Shown: in pieces, positions 39,701 to 48,844 of the stretch
How the letters are laid out: each line of letters begins with the position of its first letter
Numbering within the stretch: the stretch's first letter is position 1
DNA from: Saccharomycopsis malanga
Lineage: Eukaryota; Ascomycota; Saccharomycetes; Ascoideales; Saccharomycopsidaceae
Direction of reading: 5' to 3'
Length of the DNA stretch: 64,000 bases
Assembly (NCBI GenBank): GCA_004014935.1
Contig: CP025321.1
Location: 248,001-312,000, forward strand
Position numbers and translations under genes: made by a program
Notes under the pieces: generated by a model
What the model saw: only the letters and a program-made list of their open reading frames with translations
The model's database searches: none
Told to the model about the DNA's origin: nothing

Positions 39701-40499
39701 CTTCCTTCTTCACAACATGCTCGGGCAAAGTGTTTATATGGTTTGCCCCACCCTTCTTGTAGCGCGCATCGTCATGGGCAGCAATATTGAAAAATTTCCA
39801 GTCATAGTTGAGAATGTTTTCAATCTCTAAAAACTCTGTTTTCTTCGGTGGTATACCTTCAGGCCAGTTTGTCCGCGAATCGCCTTTCAAATTGAGATTG
39901 ATGTTCTTGATCTTGGTGTTCTGTTTTAAGACTCGAAACAATAGGATTCCGCGGAGTATGGCAGGCGTTAAGTCTACATTGTCTGTCTCCACCAGGCCAG
40001 ATACGGTTTCTTCGAGAGAGTCCTCTGTGTCAGGCTCGCTGCTACGAGAATGATTATGATGCCGGTTGTCAAACGCACTTTCAAATAGGCTATGATGCGG
40101 ATTAGTGTCAACCGCAGGAGCATCGGTATCGTTTGTAGAAGAAGCAGTCATGCCTAGAAGATTACGGCGCAGAGCTCTATTTCTTCTGGGGCTTCTACCA
40201 TTGGCTGCTTCGTTCTGCAAAAAGATGTTCTCTTCAACAAGGATCAAGTACGCCTTGAACGAAGTTGTCTCTATGACAGGATTATCGGGAAAGTACGGAA
40301 GTAACACATTCTTGTCCTTTGACGGTACGAACGCCTCAGACGAAAAGGCGCTTGTGTTAGTCTTCTTCTTGGAAACAGGCTCAACGATGTCGTCTTGGGT
40401 CACATAGATGTTTTGAGGCGGCGACAAGGTGCTTTCAAGAACATCTTCGTTGCTGGTAACCGAGAAGAGAATGTCCGTAGGATTGACCGGCGTGGACAT
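36768..40499 (-). CDS. LDB19: Alpha-arrestin Ldb19/Art1, Rsp5 adaptor
   Basis: The 1243-residue protein has a split arrestin fold. Its C-terminal arrestin part contains SFIPINIRLVPTDKNVKLYK and the adjacent IRIFLVEILEYWCKERKVHR, very like the equivalent segment of Ldb19/Art1, then HHWIKISLRLSK and HYEISIDSPIALLHP. The C-terminal third is disordered and rich in Pro and Ser, with two PPxY motifs: PPTY near residue 990 and PPSY near residue 1025. PPxY motifs bind the WW domains of the ubiquitin ligase Rsp5. Art1 targets amino-acid permeases for ubiquitylation and endocytosis. The yeast protein is about 820 residues; this one has long Ser/Asn-rich insertions. It shares a 221-bp divergent promoter with the candidate small gene. 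Confidence 0.9.
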   Translation of the reverse strand: MSTPVNPTDILFSVTSNEDVLESTLSPPQNIYVTQDDIVEPVSKKKTNTSAFSSEAFVPSKDKNVLLPYFPDNPVIETTSFKAYLILVEENIFLQNEAANGRSPRRNRALRRNLLGMTASSTNDTDAPAVDTNPHHSLFESAFDNRHHNHSRSSEPDTEDSLEETVSGLVETDNVDLTPAILRGILLFRVLKQNTKIKNINLNLKGDSRTNWPEGIPPKKTEFLEIENILNYDWKFFNIAAHDDARYKKGGANHINTLPEHVVKKEGDLLDIDNLDLNDTGNSNTASSFFSSISAVTSNSSQKSSKKSKLFGLSKPKSVINQFSSKSNVFSKASSSNTANSRKSLDTTVKPSESDDSYFDSSGNYIFQPGDYIYNFEQTIPQSSPESLNLTFGFVNYWLNLEVVRAGKFKSTLRAKKKINLIRTNSSQSIEENYEPIMINKSWEDRLSYSILIASNFVILNSFIPINIRLVPTDKNVKLYKIRIFLVEILEYWCKERKVHRLEPQRKFLLLEHKPKVGTNLLKDFEDINFNNSVITDKTGSDKRPDQVSSVNTNEHVAGASNSAAVNSAERLLPHILRPGNETNAKTADKKKRKSKRVMPEDDEEEYISSKDFNYQLYVPEMFSKFSSKLHPDAKHKNIECHHWIKISLRLSKKVDDFEVLKESVSDANNEYTRALDLGALSDTSDPGMPSAAHTPNGTATRRSSFANPLPKKKQGNQTPEEKPKRKHYEISIDSPIALLHPLCTQANTLLPAYDGTGPYDPYTYARRKSNGQVEILTNNNPLFPPEILGMESSPTEPVIATKGSEDGVHIVNPMDAYKGGPARPPLNEAVDNELEDKIVPTGDDYTALDHEFQAEVTPQMISANLYQPKAIDLDLTVAQAMPMNPKPIALLPVASNRVSDKIDNLLSPNLDTLQVSPANTTQLSPNFRALSPALQALTPALSAKSPGLKPLDFPLLTSAISGTNHYASSVLSKERTEMHLLHKPPIKPPTYNQTLGIEPTIDNTILNNSIMQSAEQLVRAPPPPSYEEVVREKSQLKTLRRFQNAPLDDVDIDIVSDPGDDNENDVAHHFSFTNEDPNVPRIVTAAGSPRITASSLTGFLSSSNAEASSSARLLDANTSSISTGLLNEENLISNEIKMLDEPVNGSYGDDSSASSLTQLPELMNKADKSPLLHSDGDNNSSHSLIKHFPSRTSTSNRLNASITSLWNPVKNYNVAGKSQNKPLDADIFHNFVDDSQNDLGLQ

Positions 40500-40720
40500 T
40501 CTTCAAATATATTGGGCAGAACGTGCTGTCAGATGCTCGTATCAGCAAAATTTATCAAAGGTTTTTTGAAAATTCTTCAGATATATACTATTGGCAATGT
40601 CTTATAAATTTCACTGGTCCGGTTATATTTTTCACTTTCCACTTTTCAGAACTATACCAACTACAATAAACTAACCACAATACTGATAATACCAAGCACA
40701 AAAAGTCAACAATACCAACA

Positions 40721-41089
40721 ATGGCGTGCTATTCCAACTCTTCAATCGCCCTGCAAAGGTGAGTTACCACTGAAAACACCGCTCCGAAAAGAACCCAATA
40801 TGGTATTTATTTTAGCCGCGATCCAGATTCGTAATCGACCAAAAATGAAAAACAAAATAAAGAATTCAAACAAAAAAAAACACCCGTTCTAATCACTATA
40901 GCCAGTACGCCCTTCGCCAGAATCTACAGCGTGTGTAACACAGTTGTGTTGATTTTAACAGACTTTTTCACCTCTTATCCACCTATCAGCACCGTTTCTC
41001 GGCAGCTCATCTTCTATCACCAGACAATAGCACTGGCTGACTCAGTTCGCCTCTACAGAGGTCAGGTGCTGTCAGGACGGGGCTCGTAA
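40721..41089 (+). CDS. Candidate two-exon gene for a 73-residue protein
   Basis: Exon 1 (40721-40758) opens ACAATGGCGTGC and is followed directly by the donor GTGAGT. Exon 2 (40906-41089) follows the acceptor ATAGCCAG, preceded by a branch-like TCTAATC at about 40888. Joined in frame they encode 73 residues ending in TAA. The central part (SVCNTVVLILTDFF) is hydrophobic, and the protein ends LYRGQVLSGRGS. I recognise no family. Support is the start context, both splice signals, the preserved frame and a position opposite ART1 with promoter-sized spacing. The branch site is weak, so this could be chance. Confidence 0.4.
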
Positions 41090-42224
41090 TAAATCTGCAT
41101 GAAGATGCATGGCGAAAAACAAGATTTCAACATTGTAAATGTCAATAGCATAATGAATTGTCCCTACTATGTTGTAATGAGTGTTGTGTGTTTTATTTAG
41201 CTGTTGGATATATGGCGGTTATGTAGTTGATTAATTTATCAAACAGTTCTAATTATTTTATGTTACATTTTCCATTTTCAAGGAGACAGTGTAACAGCAA
41301 GTACCCTTGATAATCCCTATTCATTGTGTGATGAGTGAATGACGACTGACGTATTTGCTAATTTGCTAATTTATGGAAGGGTTCAATGTTAGTTTAGATA
41401 TTTTAATCTCAATATTGATTTAAGTAAAACTTTTTCTCGATAAAGTATTTTATTATGAGCTTTAATACACTTATCCAGCTATCAACGCAAATAACATAAT
41501 TCTATGGAGGATCAGATAATTGTCTTTCAACACAAGCTCGGTAAAAAAAGAAATAGATACAGTATTCACCTCTTCGAAAATAGTAAATTTTTTAAGGCTT
41601 TTAACTTCTCCCTTTTAGACTTGACTAAATTTTCTCATGGTTTATTTGTTAAACCCCTTAGATTCATAAATATATATATACTATTGTTGTAATATTAAGA
41701 TGGTTTTGATTGAACAGAGAATGAGTAAAACGTAGCTAGCTATATAAAAAAATTGAATCTTAAATAATGCTTAGAACAATGCAATACCTAAAAAGGTAAT
41801 TAAAGGTTCTAGACAATAGTGTAGAATCATACTATCAAAACAAGTGGCTATGAGTACCAAATAATAAGTCGAGCCAATAAGAATTAGTAAAATTAAACAA
41901 GGAGTGCAATTGTAAGCAGAATATTCATGAAATATTGAAATCTAATGCATCTAGTCAATCAATCCATAAGACCAGAAGCATATAGAAGTTAAAAACCAAT
42001 AATACAAAGCTATAAATTCATTGTTTTTTTAATTGTTGTAAAGCCTATCGAAGCTTACCATCAATAATACAGTAGTTTATATATACTAACCAACAGGGTT
42101 TAACCACCCCTCTTACAATTACCAGGGGCTCATGACCCTGTTCCAATGAAAAGCTGATTAAAGGCCTGAAAATTCCTTACATACAACTAATTGTCTCGTA
42201 ACAACTACAATAGTGCAGTGCAAA
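41090..42224. other. Intergenic region upstream of the MICOS gene
   Basis: This 1.1-kb AT-rich stretch contains one open frame of about 60 codons near 41504 with no recognisable features. A TACTAAC at 42084-42090 followed by CAACAG looks like a branch site plus acceptor, so the MICOS gene may have a leader intron; no matching donor was identified. Confidence 0.45.
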
Positions 42225-42962
42225 ATGTTTGGTTCGATTTACAGGCAGGCCTTTGTTGGTCTTTCAGCTGGCATGGCTTCTACAGTGGCATTCAGCACGG
42301 TTAATGGGTCGATACAAGCAGAAAGCAAACGGAGATTCTATGAAGATTTGGACGATCAGGCAGTTATTCTGGGCACCAATTCCGCTATTAGCAAAGAGCT
42401 TTTTGAAAAAGAAACATTAAATTCTAACAAAGACATTGACACCAGTTACGCAAATGGCATGTCAATCAGAACATCGCATTTCTTGGAGAACAAGCTTAAT
42501 AATCTTAGAAAATGGTCCATTGACAACTTAGACTACTACTTTTACGAATACCAAACAGCTAAATCGTCGCTCAACAATGAATGGAATGCTGTTTCAAACA
42601 AGTATCATGCAATTGTTGTTGAACCAGTATTGCCAAACTTGATCTATATTTTAACTGGTGCTCTTTCTGGATCCGTCCTTGTAAATAGAAGAGTTCTTCC
42701 TATTAGATTCATAACTCCTCTTGTCTTTGGAACTTCGCTATTCGGATATTTGATGCCAAAATCTTTCAATAACACCAGGGAATGGGCCTGGAAGATTGAA
42801 AAGGAAAACTTTCCCCAATTGGCTCACCAGCACCTTCAAGTTCTTATTGCTGTCCAGGAGAATAAACGTCTTGCATACAAGAAGCTTCAGGAAAGTAATA
42901 ACTGCTTGACTAGTAAAGTTCATGAAGCCAGAAAATTCCTCAAAGACATAATAGATGTTTGA
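42225..42962 (+). CDS. MICOS subunit, Mic26/Mic27 (apolipoprotein O) family
   Basis: The 245-residue protein starts at ATGTTTGGTTCG. Two hydrophobic segments near residues 137-157 (LIYILTGALSGSVLVNRRVL) and 162-180 (FITPLVFGTSLFGYLMP) form the hairpin typical of the family, followed by WAWKIEKENFPQLAHQH. MICOS subunits of this type sit in the mitochondrial inner membrane at crista junctions. The N-terminus has a hydrophobic first segment (GLSAGMASTVAFS). The gene converges with KRE33 across about 120 bp. Confidence 0.85.
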   Translation: MFGSIYRQAFVGLSAGMASTVAFSTVNGSIQAESKRRFYEDLDDQAVILGTNSAISKELFEKETLNSNKDIDTSYANGMSIRTSHFLENKLNNLRKWSIDNLDYYFYEYQTAKSSLNNEWNAVSNKYHAIVVEPVLPNLIYILTGALSGSVLVNRRVLPIRFITPLVFGTSLFGYLMPKSFNNTREWAWKIEKENFPQLAHQHLQVLIAVQENKRLAYKKLQESNNCLTSKVHEARKFLKDIIDV

Positions 42963-43081
42963 TACTATAAATTAAAGAAAATCTCGTCCAATATAACTTA
43001 CAAAGTAATTACAGAACAAATTGTAGAGTACAAAATTTAACATTAAGTATCGTCTAAATTACAATTATATAAACTCAGCCC

Positions 43082-46000
43082 TCATTTCTTCTTGTGACTT
43101 TTCTTACCTTTCTTGACATGTTTGAGTTCTTCCTTATAAATTTCGTCAGCATTCTCTGTTTTTCTCTTGGCAGATTTATTCTTTAAACTGACTACACCAC
43201 TACTATCCTTCTTCAAAGCTTTCTTTGCTGATTTCTCGTCCCATTCGATATTGTCATTGATTTCATATTTGGACAAATCAAGAGATTCTATCAATTCCTT
43301 TTGTTTTTCACTCATAGCATTAAGAACCTTTTTACCTTCTTCTTCCAACTCTCTACTCATTTCACCCTCAATGTCGCCTTCTTCATCCGAGCTTTCTCTT
43401 TCTGCTTCTATCTTGTCATCAATCTCTGGAAGAGTTTCTTCAATAGACTTCTTCACCAACTCCCTAAGTGCTGAAGAGACTTTTCTAACAATCTTAGCAA
43501 ACATTGCCATGGATTGGTTGACAGGCAAGTTTAACTCTTTGGAAACAGTATCAATGTCTTTATGTTGTAATCCAACTGATAGCAAGATAGCGCTTTGTAC
43601 ACTAGACAAATTCAAATAAGATTCAAGCTTGCCAGTGTAATATAAACTAGAAATCTTAGGCAACAAGTCCAAGATAACATGATAATCTAACAAATTATTG
43701 GCATAAGATTCCAATCTTTTGAGGTCAAATGGAGTAAAATACAAGTCCAATTCATTCTTAGTCAACGGCTGGGCCTTACTATCGACCTCATCGTCAACTA
43801 CACTTTTGGCATTTTCAATGATGTTGAGCGCTTGAACAGCAGTGAACTTACGGAAACTGTAGGCTAGCAACGCTAGGAAACGTTGTTGGAAATCATTAGC
43901 AAACTCCTTCAACCATTTATCGTTACGATCTTTCAACACATTGATCATCACACAGGTATGTTCTCCAGTAAGCTCATTAGCAGTCTGACGCAAGTAAACT
44001 GGAACATAACCGGATCTTTTCCAAAACTTCTGCAATTGTTGAGTCAAACCATACGAAACACCCAAGTAATGTAAATAGTAAGGCGGTTGCTGATGTAATT
44101 TGAGCAACAAAGGTGGTAACGTTTTTGATTCTCTTAATTTAATGTTTTCCGTTCTTAAGTTGATGTTTTTCAATTCCTTGTCATTTACTCTTTGTATAGA
44201 ATAATCTTTTGGTTTGCTATCTTCGGAAATATCAGTGAATTTTCCTTCGAAATAATCTTTGAGAAGATCAAGAGCACGAGAACCATATCCCATGCCAGAA
44301 TAGTCTGGATTAGTAGCTATTCTTACAACTCTAGCACCAGACAAACCAGCAAATTCTTCGTCCTGGAACTGCTGAGAAACAATCCAGGGAATCAAGTCAC
44401 CACCAGCACGTTGGCCACGGCCTAAACTGTTACGAACACTTTCTCTGGAAATCTCACCTTCCAAGGCCAATTGGATCACACATAATGGATCAGGTATTCT
44501 GTTGTCTTTAGGATCCACTGGTGGTAACAACACATATAATTGATGGGCTGGAGCATCACTCATCAATTGCAAATCATTAGGGGAGTTTTTGTAGTGACTG
44601 GCAACATACAATCCCATGATCTTTTGCAAAAACGTCTCACTGACCGGATGGTATGAAAACAAGGTATCTCTGTTAACACAATACAACTCACATTGAGATG
44701 GATGAGGAGTGCCCTTGGTGGCAAAAGATGCATTCTTGGAAACGGTCACATCTAAACAAAGAAGCTTATTCAACCACTTCTCTACTCTGTCACCTGGAGC
44801 ATATCTGATTGGTTCGGACAAAACAACTTCTTTCAAAGTTCTTCCTTGTATACTACGGTCTACAGCATTACTTTTCTTGTCTCTAGAAACCACAGTGGTT
44901 TCACTGTTTTCTCCGAAATTGGAGTTATTTGATTGCTCTCTCAATTGTTGAATCAACTTCAAAGATAACGATCTTCCAGTACCTTCGTAACCGTTGATAG
45001 TAGAAGCCATGAAGATCAAATATGGACCCAAAAGCTTCTTGACATATGGTAACGGAATAGCAGCTGCTTCATCGATAACCAACAATTCAGCTTGGCCAAG
45101 CACATGTGCATCAGTAGGCAAAATATACTGGATGGTCTGTCTGTGAGATCTCTTGATATCAAGTCTCACAATAGCTTTATTAAAAGCAGGATTTGTGGAT
45201 TGAATTATGTCATAATCGATATGTTCGGCGTAATTCAAGGCATCAAACCCTTTCAATATGAATTCAAAAAGAGTCTTCAAATTCTCGGGACTTGGAGAAG
45301 TAATAAATATGTTGGAATAACCATGAGACACAGCCGCAGCAATAGCTATACCTAAAGCGGCAGATTTACCACGACCTCTTCCAGCAGTCAATGTGACTGT
45401 ATCCCTCAATGATTTTTCAGAAATCGAATCGATGAATGTTAATACAGCTTGTGCTTGATTTACTGTTTTGGCCAAAGCCACTAGCTGACCAGCTGGTGGA
45501 ATATCTTCAAGACTTTTCTTTAGTTCAACCAATTCTTGCTGTTCCTTGGTTAATTCGTCATCCTCATCAGTGGTTGGAGGCAAGGCCTTGATGTTTTTGC
45601 CCCCAGAGACTGGCAACACGTTCAACTCGTCATCGACCACTAAACAATTGGCGCAAGATGTCAAAGAAAGCAAAAATCTTTCATTGAATCTTGCAACAAC
45701 ATCATTATGGGCTTCGGTTCTATAACGGGAATGGATATCCATATTCATGGTATACAACTGTTTTAAAGAGTTCATCGACTTCAACAAAATGACAATGATA
45801 CCACCTCCCTCTACGGTTTCAATTGTTCTGGCCAAAAGATTAGGGGTCAAACCCTCAAAATCCTGCAATATACACATGCCATAAGTATTACCCAATATCT
45901 TGTCGGTCTCTTTATAATAGACATATCTGATATGTTGGTTGGTAACAAAAGCTTCAAAAGGATCCTTATCGTTAGCTTCTCTAATCCCTCTTTTAACCTC

Positions 46001-46237
46001 CTGTTTTATCTTCTTTTCTCTCTTTTTTCTGTGGGATGTAAACCCAAGCAAATCTTTTTTATATGCCCAAAGAACAGACTTATTCATCTTCAAATCAGCA
46101 GACATCATCAAATAATGCAAGTTTGGTAACTGGTTACGGGCTTTATCGCCCACAATGACAAAGAAACTTCTTTGTTTTTCTTGGGCCCCATTCCGGATTA
46201 AAGTGGGAACCCTGAAATCAATAGCTTTCTTGCCCAT
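43082..46237 (-). CDS. KRE33: RNA cytidine acetyltransferase Kre33/NAT10
   Basis: The 1051-residue protein opens MGKKAIDFRVPTLI, the family's standard N-terminus. The RecD-like helicase module carries a Walker A (TAGRGRGKSAALGIA) near residue 285 and the Walker B-like LLVIDEAAAIPLPYVKKLLG. A GNAT acetyltransferase domain follows, with RIATNPDYSGMGYGSRAL and LTGEHTCVM. The C-terminus is Lys-rich and ends in SHKKK. The enzyme makes N4-acetylcytidine in 18S rRNA and some tRNAs, using ATP and acetyl-CoA, and acts in small-subunit biogenesis in the nucleolus. Length and motifs are complete compared with yeast Kre33 (1056 residues). Confidence 0.97.
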   Translation of the reverse strand: MGKKAIDFRVPTLIRNGAQEKQRSFFVIVGDKARNQLPNLHYLMMSADLKMNKSVLWAYKKDLLGFTSHRKKREKKIKQEVKRGIREANDKDPFEAFVTNQHIRYVYYKETDKILGNTYGMCILQDFEGLTPNLLARTIETVEGGGIIVILLKSMNSLKQLYTMNMDIHSRYRTEAHNDVVARFNERFLLSLTSCANCLVVDDELNVLPVSGGKNIKALPPTTDEDDELTKEQQELVELKKSLEDIPPAGQLVALAKTVNQAQAVLTFIDSISEKSLRDTVTLTAGRGRGKSAALGIAIAAAVSHGYSNIFITSPSPENLKTLFEFILKGFDALNYAEHIDYDIIQSTNPAFNKAIVRLDIKRSHRQTIQYILPTDAHVLGQAELLVIDEAAAIPLPYVKKLLGPYLIFMASTINGYEGTGRSLSLKLIQQLREQSNNSNFGENSETTVVSRDKKSNAVDRSIQGRTLKEVVLSEPIRYAPGDRVEKWLNKLLCLDVTVSKNASFATKGTPHPSQCELYCVNRDTLFSYHPVSETFLQKIMGLYVASHYKNSPNDLQLMSDAPAHQLYVLLPPVDPKDNRIPDPLCVIQLALEGEISRESVRNSLGRGQRAGGDLIPWIVSQQFQDEEFAGLSGARVVRIATNPDYSGMGYGSRALDLLKDYFEGKFTDISEDSKPKDYSIQRVNDKELKNINLRTENIKLRESKTLPPLLLKLHQQPPYYLHYLGVSYGLTQQLQKFWKRSGYVPVYLRQTANELTGEHTCVMINVLKDRNDKWLKEFANDFQQRFLALLAYSFRKFTAVQALNIIENAKSVVDDEVDSKAQPLTKNELDLYFTPFDLKRLESYANNLLDYHVILDLLPKISSLYYTGKLESYLNLSSVQSAILLSVGLQHKDIDTVSKELNLPVNQSMAMFAKIVRKVSSALRELVKKSIEETLPEIDDKIEAERESSDEEGDIEGEMSRELEEEGKKVLNAMSEKQKELIESLDLSKYEINDNIEWDEKSAKKALKKDSSGVVSLKNKSAKRKTENADEIYKEELKHVKKGKKSHKKK

Positions 46238-46711
46238 TATGTGTCGTATTCCTCTTCTACTTACTGCCTAATGTAGCGTCTAAGAGCCTAACTACCATAC
46301 AATTTTTCACTTCTTGATATGCATGAAAAATAAAATTTTTTTTTTTCACGATGAGGAGAGGGTAAGCGCAGTCTGCACAGTGACCCACAGCTCCAACATG
46401 CATATTGACTGTTATCCTGTTTTGTGTTTAAGGCGTTTAATTGTTGATGTCCACACGATATTATATGGATATGTTCATTTGTGGTGTTAATTAGCTTGTA
46501 GTGTCTTTTCAAGATACAGTACAGTGGTTAGAAGATCTGACCGTACATTGAGCGAGACGAACTTCGAAGTGAAAAAATTAGACGTGGTAGCGCTGGAAAG
46601 CTTTGGCGCCGTTTACTATTGAGCGTTAAATTAATTGGATGTTTATTTTATTGTTTACTATAGTACTTAAGATATTTAAAAAGACGCAATTGCCTTGTCG
46701 GCTTCTTTGAA
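46238..46711. other. Divergent promoter of KRE33 and NDT80
   Basis: This 474-bp region separates two divergent genes. It includes an A/T homopolymer run near 46331-46347, common in yeast ribosome-biogenesis promoters. No repeat or RNA gene is seen. Confidence 0.5.
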
Positions 46712-48616
46712 ATGTCAGTAGTGTGGAGCACAACAATCAACCAAGAGCCGCCGGTGCTTTGCAGTTTTAGCAATGAAGCTCATTTCAAACCTGTTAAAAC
46801 TAAACGCCAAAGACCTCAGAAAGCCCGTAGGCAGTGCGATGCAAAACTTGCTCCTAGATCAAGTTTGCAATTCAAAATAGGTCCCCAGTTCAGTCACACA
46901 TACATTATTCATAACGTTTTGACTTCAAATGGTAATTACGTCGCACCTCTAATAAGCGCCAGAATTGACAGAGGTTTCGAACAAGTGGATGGCGATTGGA
47001 TAGGTTATAAGCGCAACTATTTCACCCTGGTAGCGTCTTTCGAGTTCCAGAATATGCATTTCAATGAGTTCCTATCTGAAACATTCACTGTCTTAGACAG
47101 CTCAAAAGAGAAAGAATTCGCTGTCAAATACTTCGCCTTACGACTTGTCTCAAAGAGTAATGAAGATGGTAGTGCCGTGAGCCTAGTCCAACACACAGCT
47201 AAAAGAGATAGAGGTCCTCAATTTGCACCTCCTGCATACCCCTCGGTTCCTGGGGAACTGCCTAATCACTGTCTTGTTAAAGAGTCGGCCAACGTGAGAA
47301 ATTATGAAAAAATTGCAAAACTGAACAAGATTTTCTATTTCAACAGAAGCACTCAAGCACATGAAGCTAATGATATATCCGCGCTTATCGATTATCCAGA
47401 TGATCAGATATGCAAAGTCGCAAGATATGAAAGAATTCAATTTGCATCTTCAATAAATTATAGAAAGCCGGCTTCAAACAATAAAAGATTCAAGTTATAT
47501 GTTGAGCTGCTCTGTGTAACTATGGATAACAGAGAAATATTGGTTGCAGTAACAGAAACTCCGCCATTGATCATAAGAGGAAGATCACCTTCTAACTACA
47601 AGCCTCAAACCGAAACTACTGAGAGTAGCCCTTGGGTTGGATCCAATGACAAAGAATCCACCCAAAGCAACGTAAACCCTGAGGTTTTGAGTATGTCAAC
47701 GGGTCCTCTAGGGCCAGTTGCAATGGGATCCCCGGTGTCTACTTTAGACCCTTCGCTTGTGCAGCGCAATGGTAATCCCTTACAGGAAGTGAACTTCAAT
47801 ACGTGGTCTGACCAAGCTGTTCCTTCATGGTATAAAGATACACAGCTAGCAGAAGAAGAAGGACCAATGCCCAGTAAGAAAAAGGGTAGAAAACCAAACA
47901 GAAAACCAAAAAAACAAAATAAGAAGACTATCCAGAATGCTACGACAATAAAGATTGAGCCCATATTCGAACCTCAACAAATACCAAGTTTTGTTGATCC
48001 ATTAATACTTGATGAGTCGAAAAATATTAATGCTCTGGAGCAAAACCCAGAGCAGCCTGTAACATCACCAATTCAACACGCTCCTGATTTTAACGAGCTT
48101 GCATATCCTGAAGCTAATTATACATGCAAGCCTGCTCCTCTAGTCTCACCACCTTTGGCGCAGTTAGATAACAGTATTCTAAATTCATTCGAAAACCATT
48201 CTTTTTATAACAACATGCCTGGATCAAATACAGAGACCAAGTTGGTGGTGGACAATTTTAAAGAAAGCGCTGGCAGTGTTGAAGTAAAAGAAGTTGAGCT
48301 TTCTGAAATATTTGAAAACAGTATTTATTCCATCTTGCATCATGGAAATAACTCTGAAAATTTGGAACGTTCCGTTTCACGCACGTCCATTTCTCAAATT
48401 ATTGCGCAGGTCAATGAAGATATTGATCTCAAAGTTTTTGAAAAACCGGATTTCGTTGATGAGCTTTTCAAAAAACAACAATTGCCTGGGCTAGATGAGA
48501 TTCTAGAATCTATTAACAACAAGAAACCTACACAAGTTGAGCTAAACTCACGAGAAATAATAGATTATGACTATCTCAAATTTATCAACGTTACTGGCAG
48601 CGCGCATGAAAAATGA
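46712..48616 (+). CDS. NDT80: NDT80-family transcription factor
   Basis: The 634-residue protein contains an NDT80/PhoG-like DNA-binding domain at about residues 45-300. Conserved blocks include ARIDRGFEQVDGDWIGYKRN, YFTLVASFE, VQHTAKRDRGPQF, ARYERIQFASSI and TPPLIIRGRSPSNY, all nearly identical to yeast Ndt80. The C-terminal half is disordered apart from a Lys/Arg-rich patch (SKKKGRKPNRKPKKQNKK) that may be a nuclear-localisation signal. Ndt80 binds middle sporulation elements and drives exit from meiotic prophase in S. cerevisiae; in Candida albicans a homologue controls drug response and biofilm. It could be either type here. Three conserved Leu codons of the domain are CTG. Confidence 0.93.
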   Translation: MSVVWSTTINQEPPVLCSFSNEAHFKPVKTKRQRPQKARRQCDAKLAPRSSLQFKIGPQFSHTYIIHNVLTSNGNYVAPLISARIDRGFEQVDGDWIGYKRNYFTLVASFEFQNMHFNEFLSETFTVLDSSKEKEFAVKYFALRLVSKSNEDGSAVSLVQHTAKRDRGPQFAPPAYPSVPGELPNHCLVKESANVRNYEKIAKLNKIFYFNRSTQAHEANDISALIDYPDDQICKVARYERIQFASSINYRKPASNNKRFKLYVELLCVTMDNREILVAVTETPPLIIRGRSPSNYKPQTETTESSPWVGSNDKESTQSNVNPEVLSMSTGPLGPVAMGSPVSTLDPSLVQRNGNPLQEVNFNTWSDQAVPSWYKDTQLAEEEGPMPSKKKGRKPNRKPKKQNKKTIQNATTIKIEPIFEPQQIPSFVDPLILDESKNINALEQNPEQPVTSPIQHAPDFNELAYPEANYTCKPAPLVSPPLAQLDNSILNSFENHSFYNNMPGSNTETKLVVDNFKESAGSVEVKEVELSEIFENSIYSILHHGNNSENLERSVSRTSISQIIAQVNEDIDLKVFEKPDFVDELFKKQQLPGLDEILESINNKKPTQVELNSREIIDYDYLKFINVTGSAHEK

Positions 48617-48844
48617 TTGCAGCGACTTACGACTTTTTATTTAAATATATTTCTTGGTTAATGTTATGAGTGCAAGCATCTTATCTAAGTTGTAGTCTCA
48701 AGTTCGGAATTGTTATATGAGGTTATGAGCCTATCTACACGTCTTGCGATGTCAAGCCTAGCTTATCGTCGGAGGATAAGATTTCGTGAGTCTCGGAGTG
48801 CGTACCAGATCTAAACTGACGACATAGAGATAATATAAGGCAAA

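Noticed and set aside
41504-41692. A 62-codon open frame with ATG
   Set aside because: It is AT-rich, of random composition, and has no upstream or downstream signals.
46515-46545. An A-box-like CAGTGGTTAGAAG that might be another SINE head
   Set aside because: Only about ten bases match, with none of the following GAGAAGAG block.
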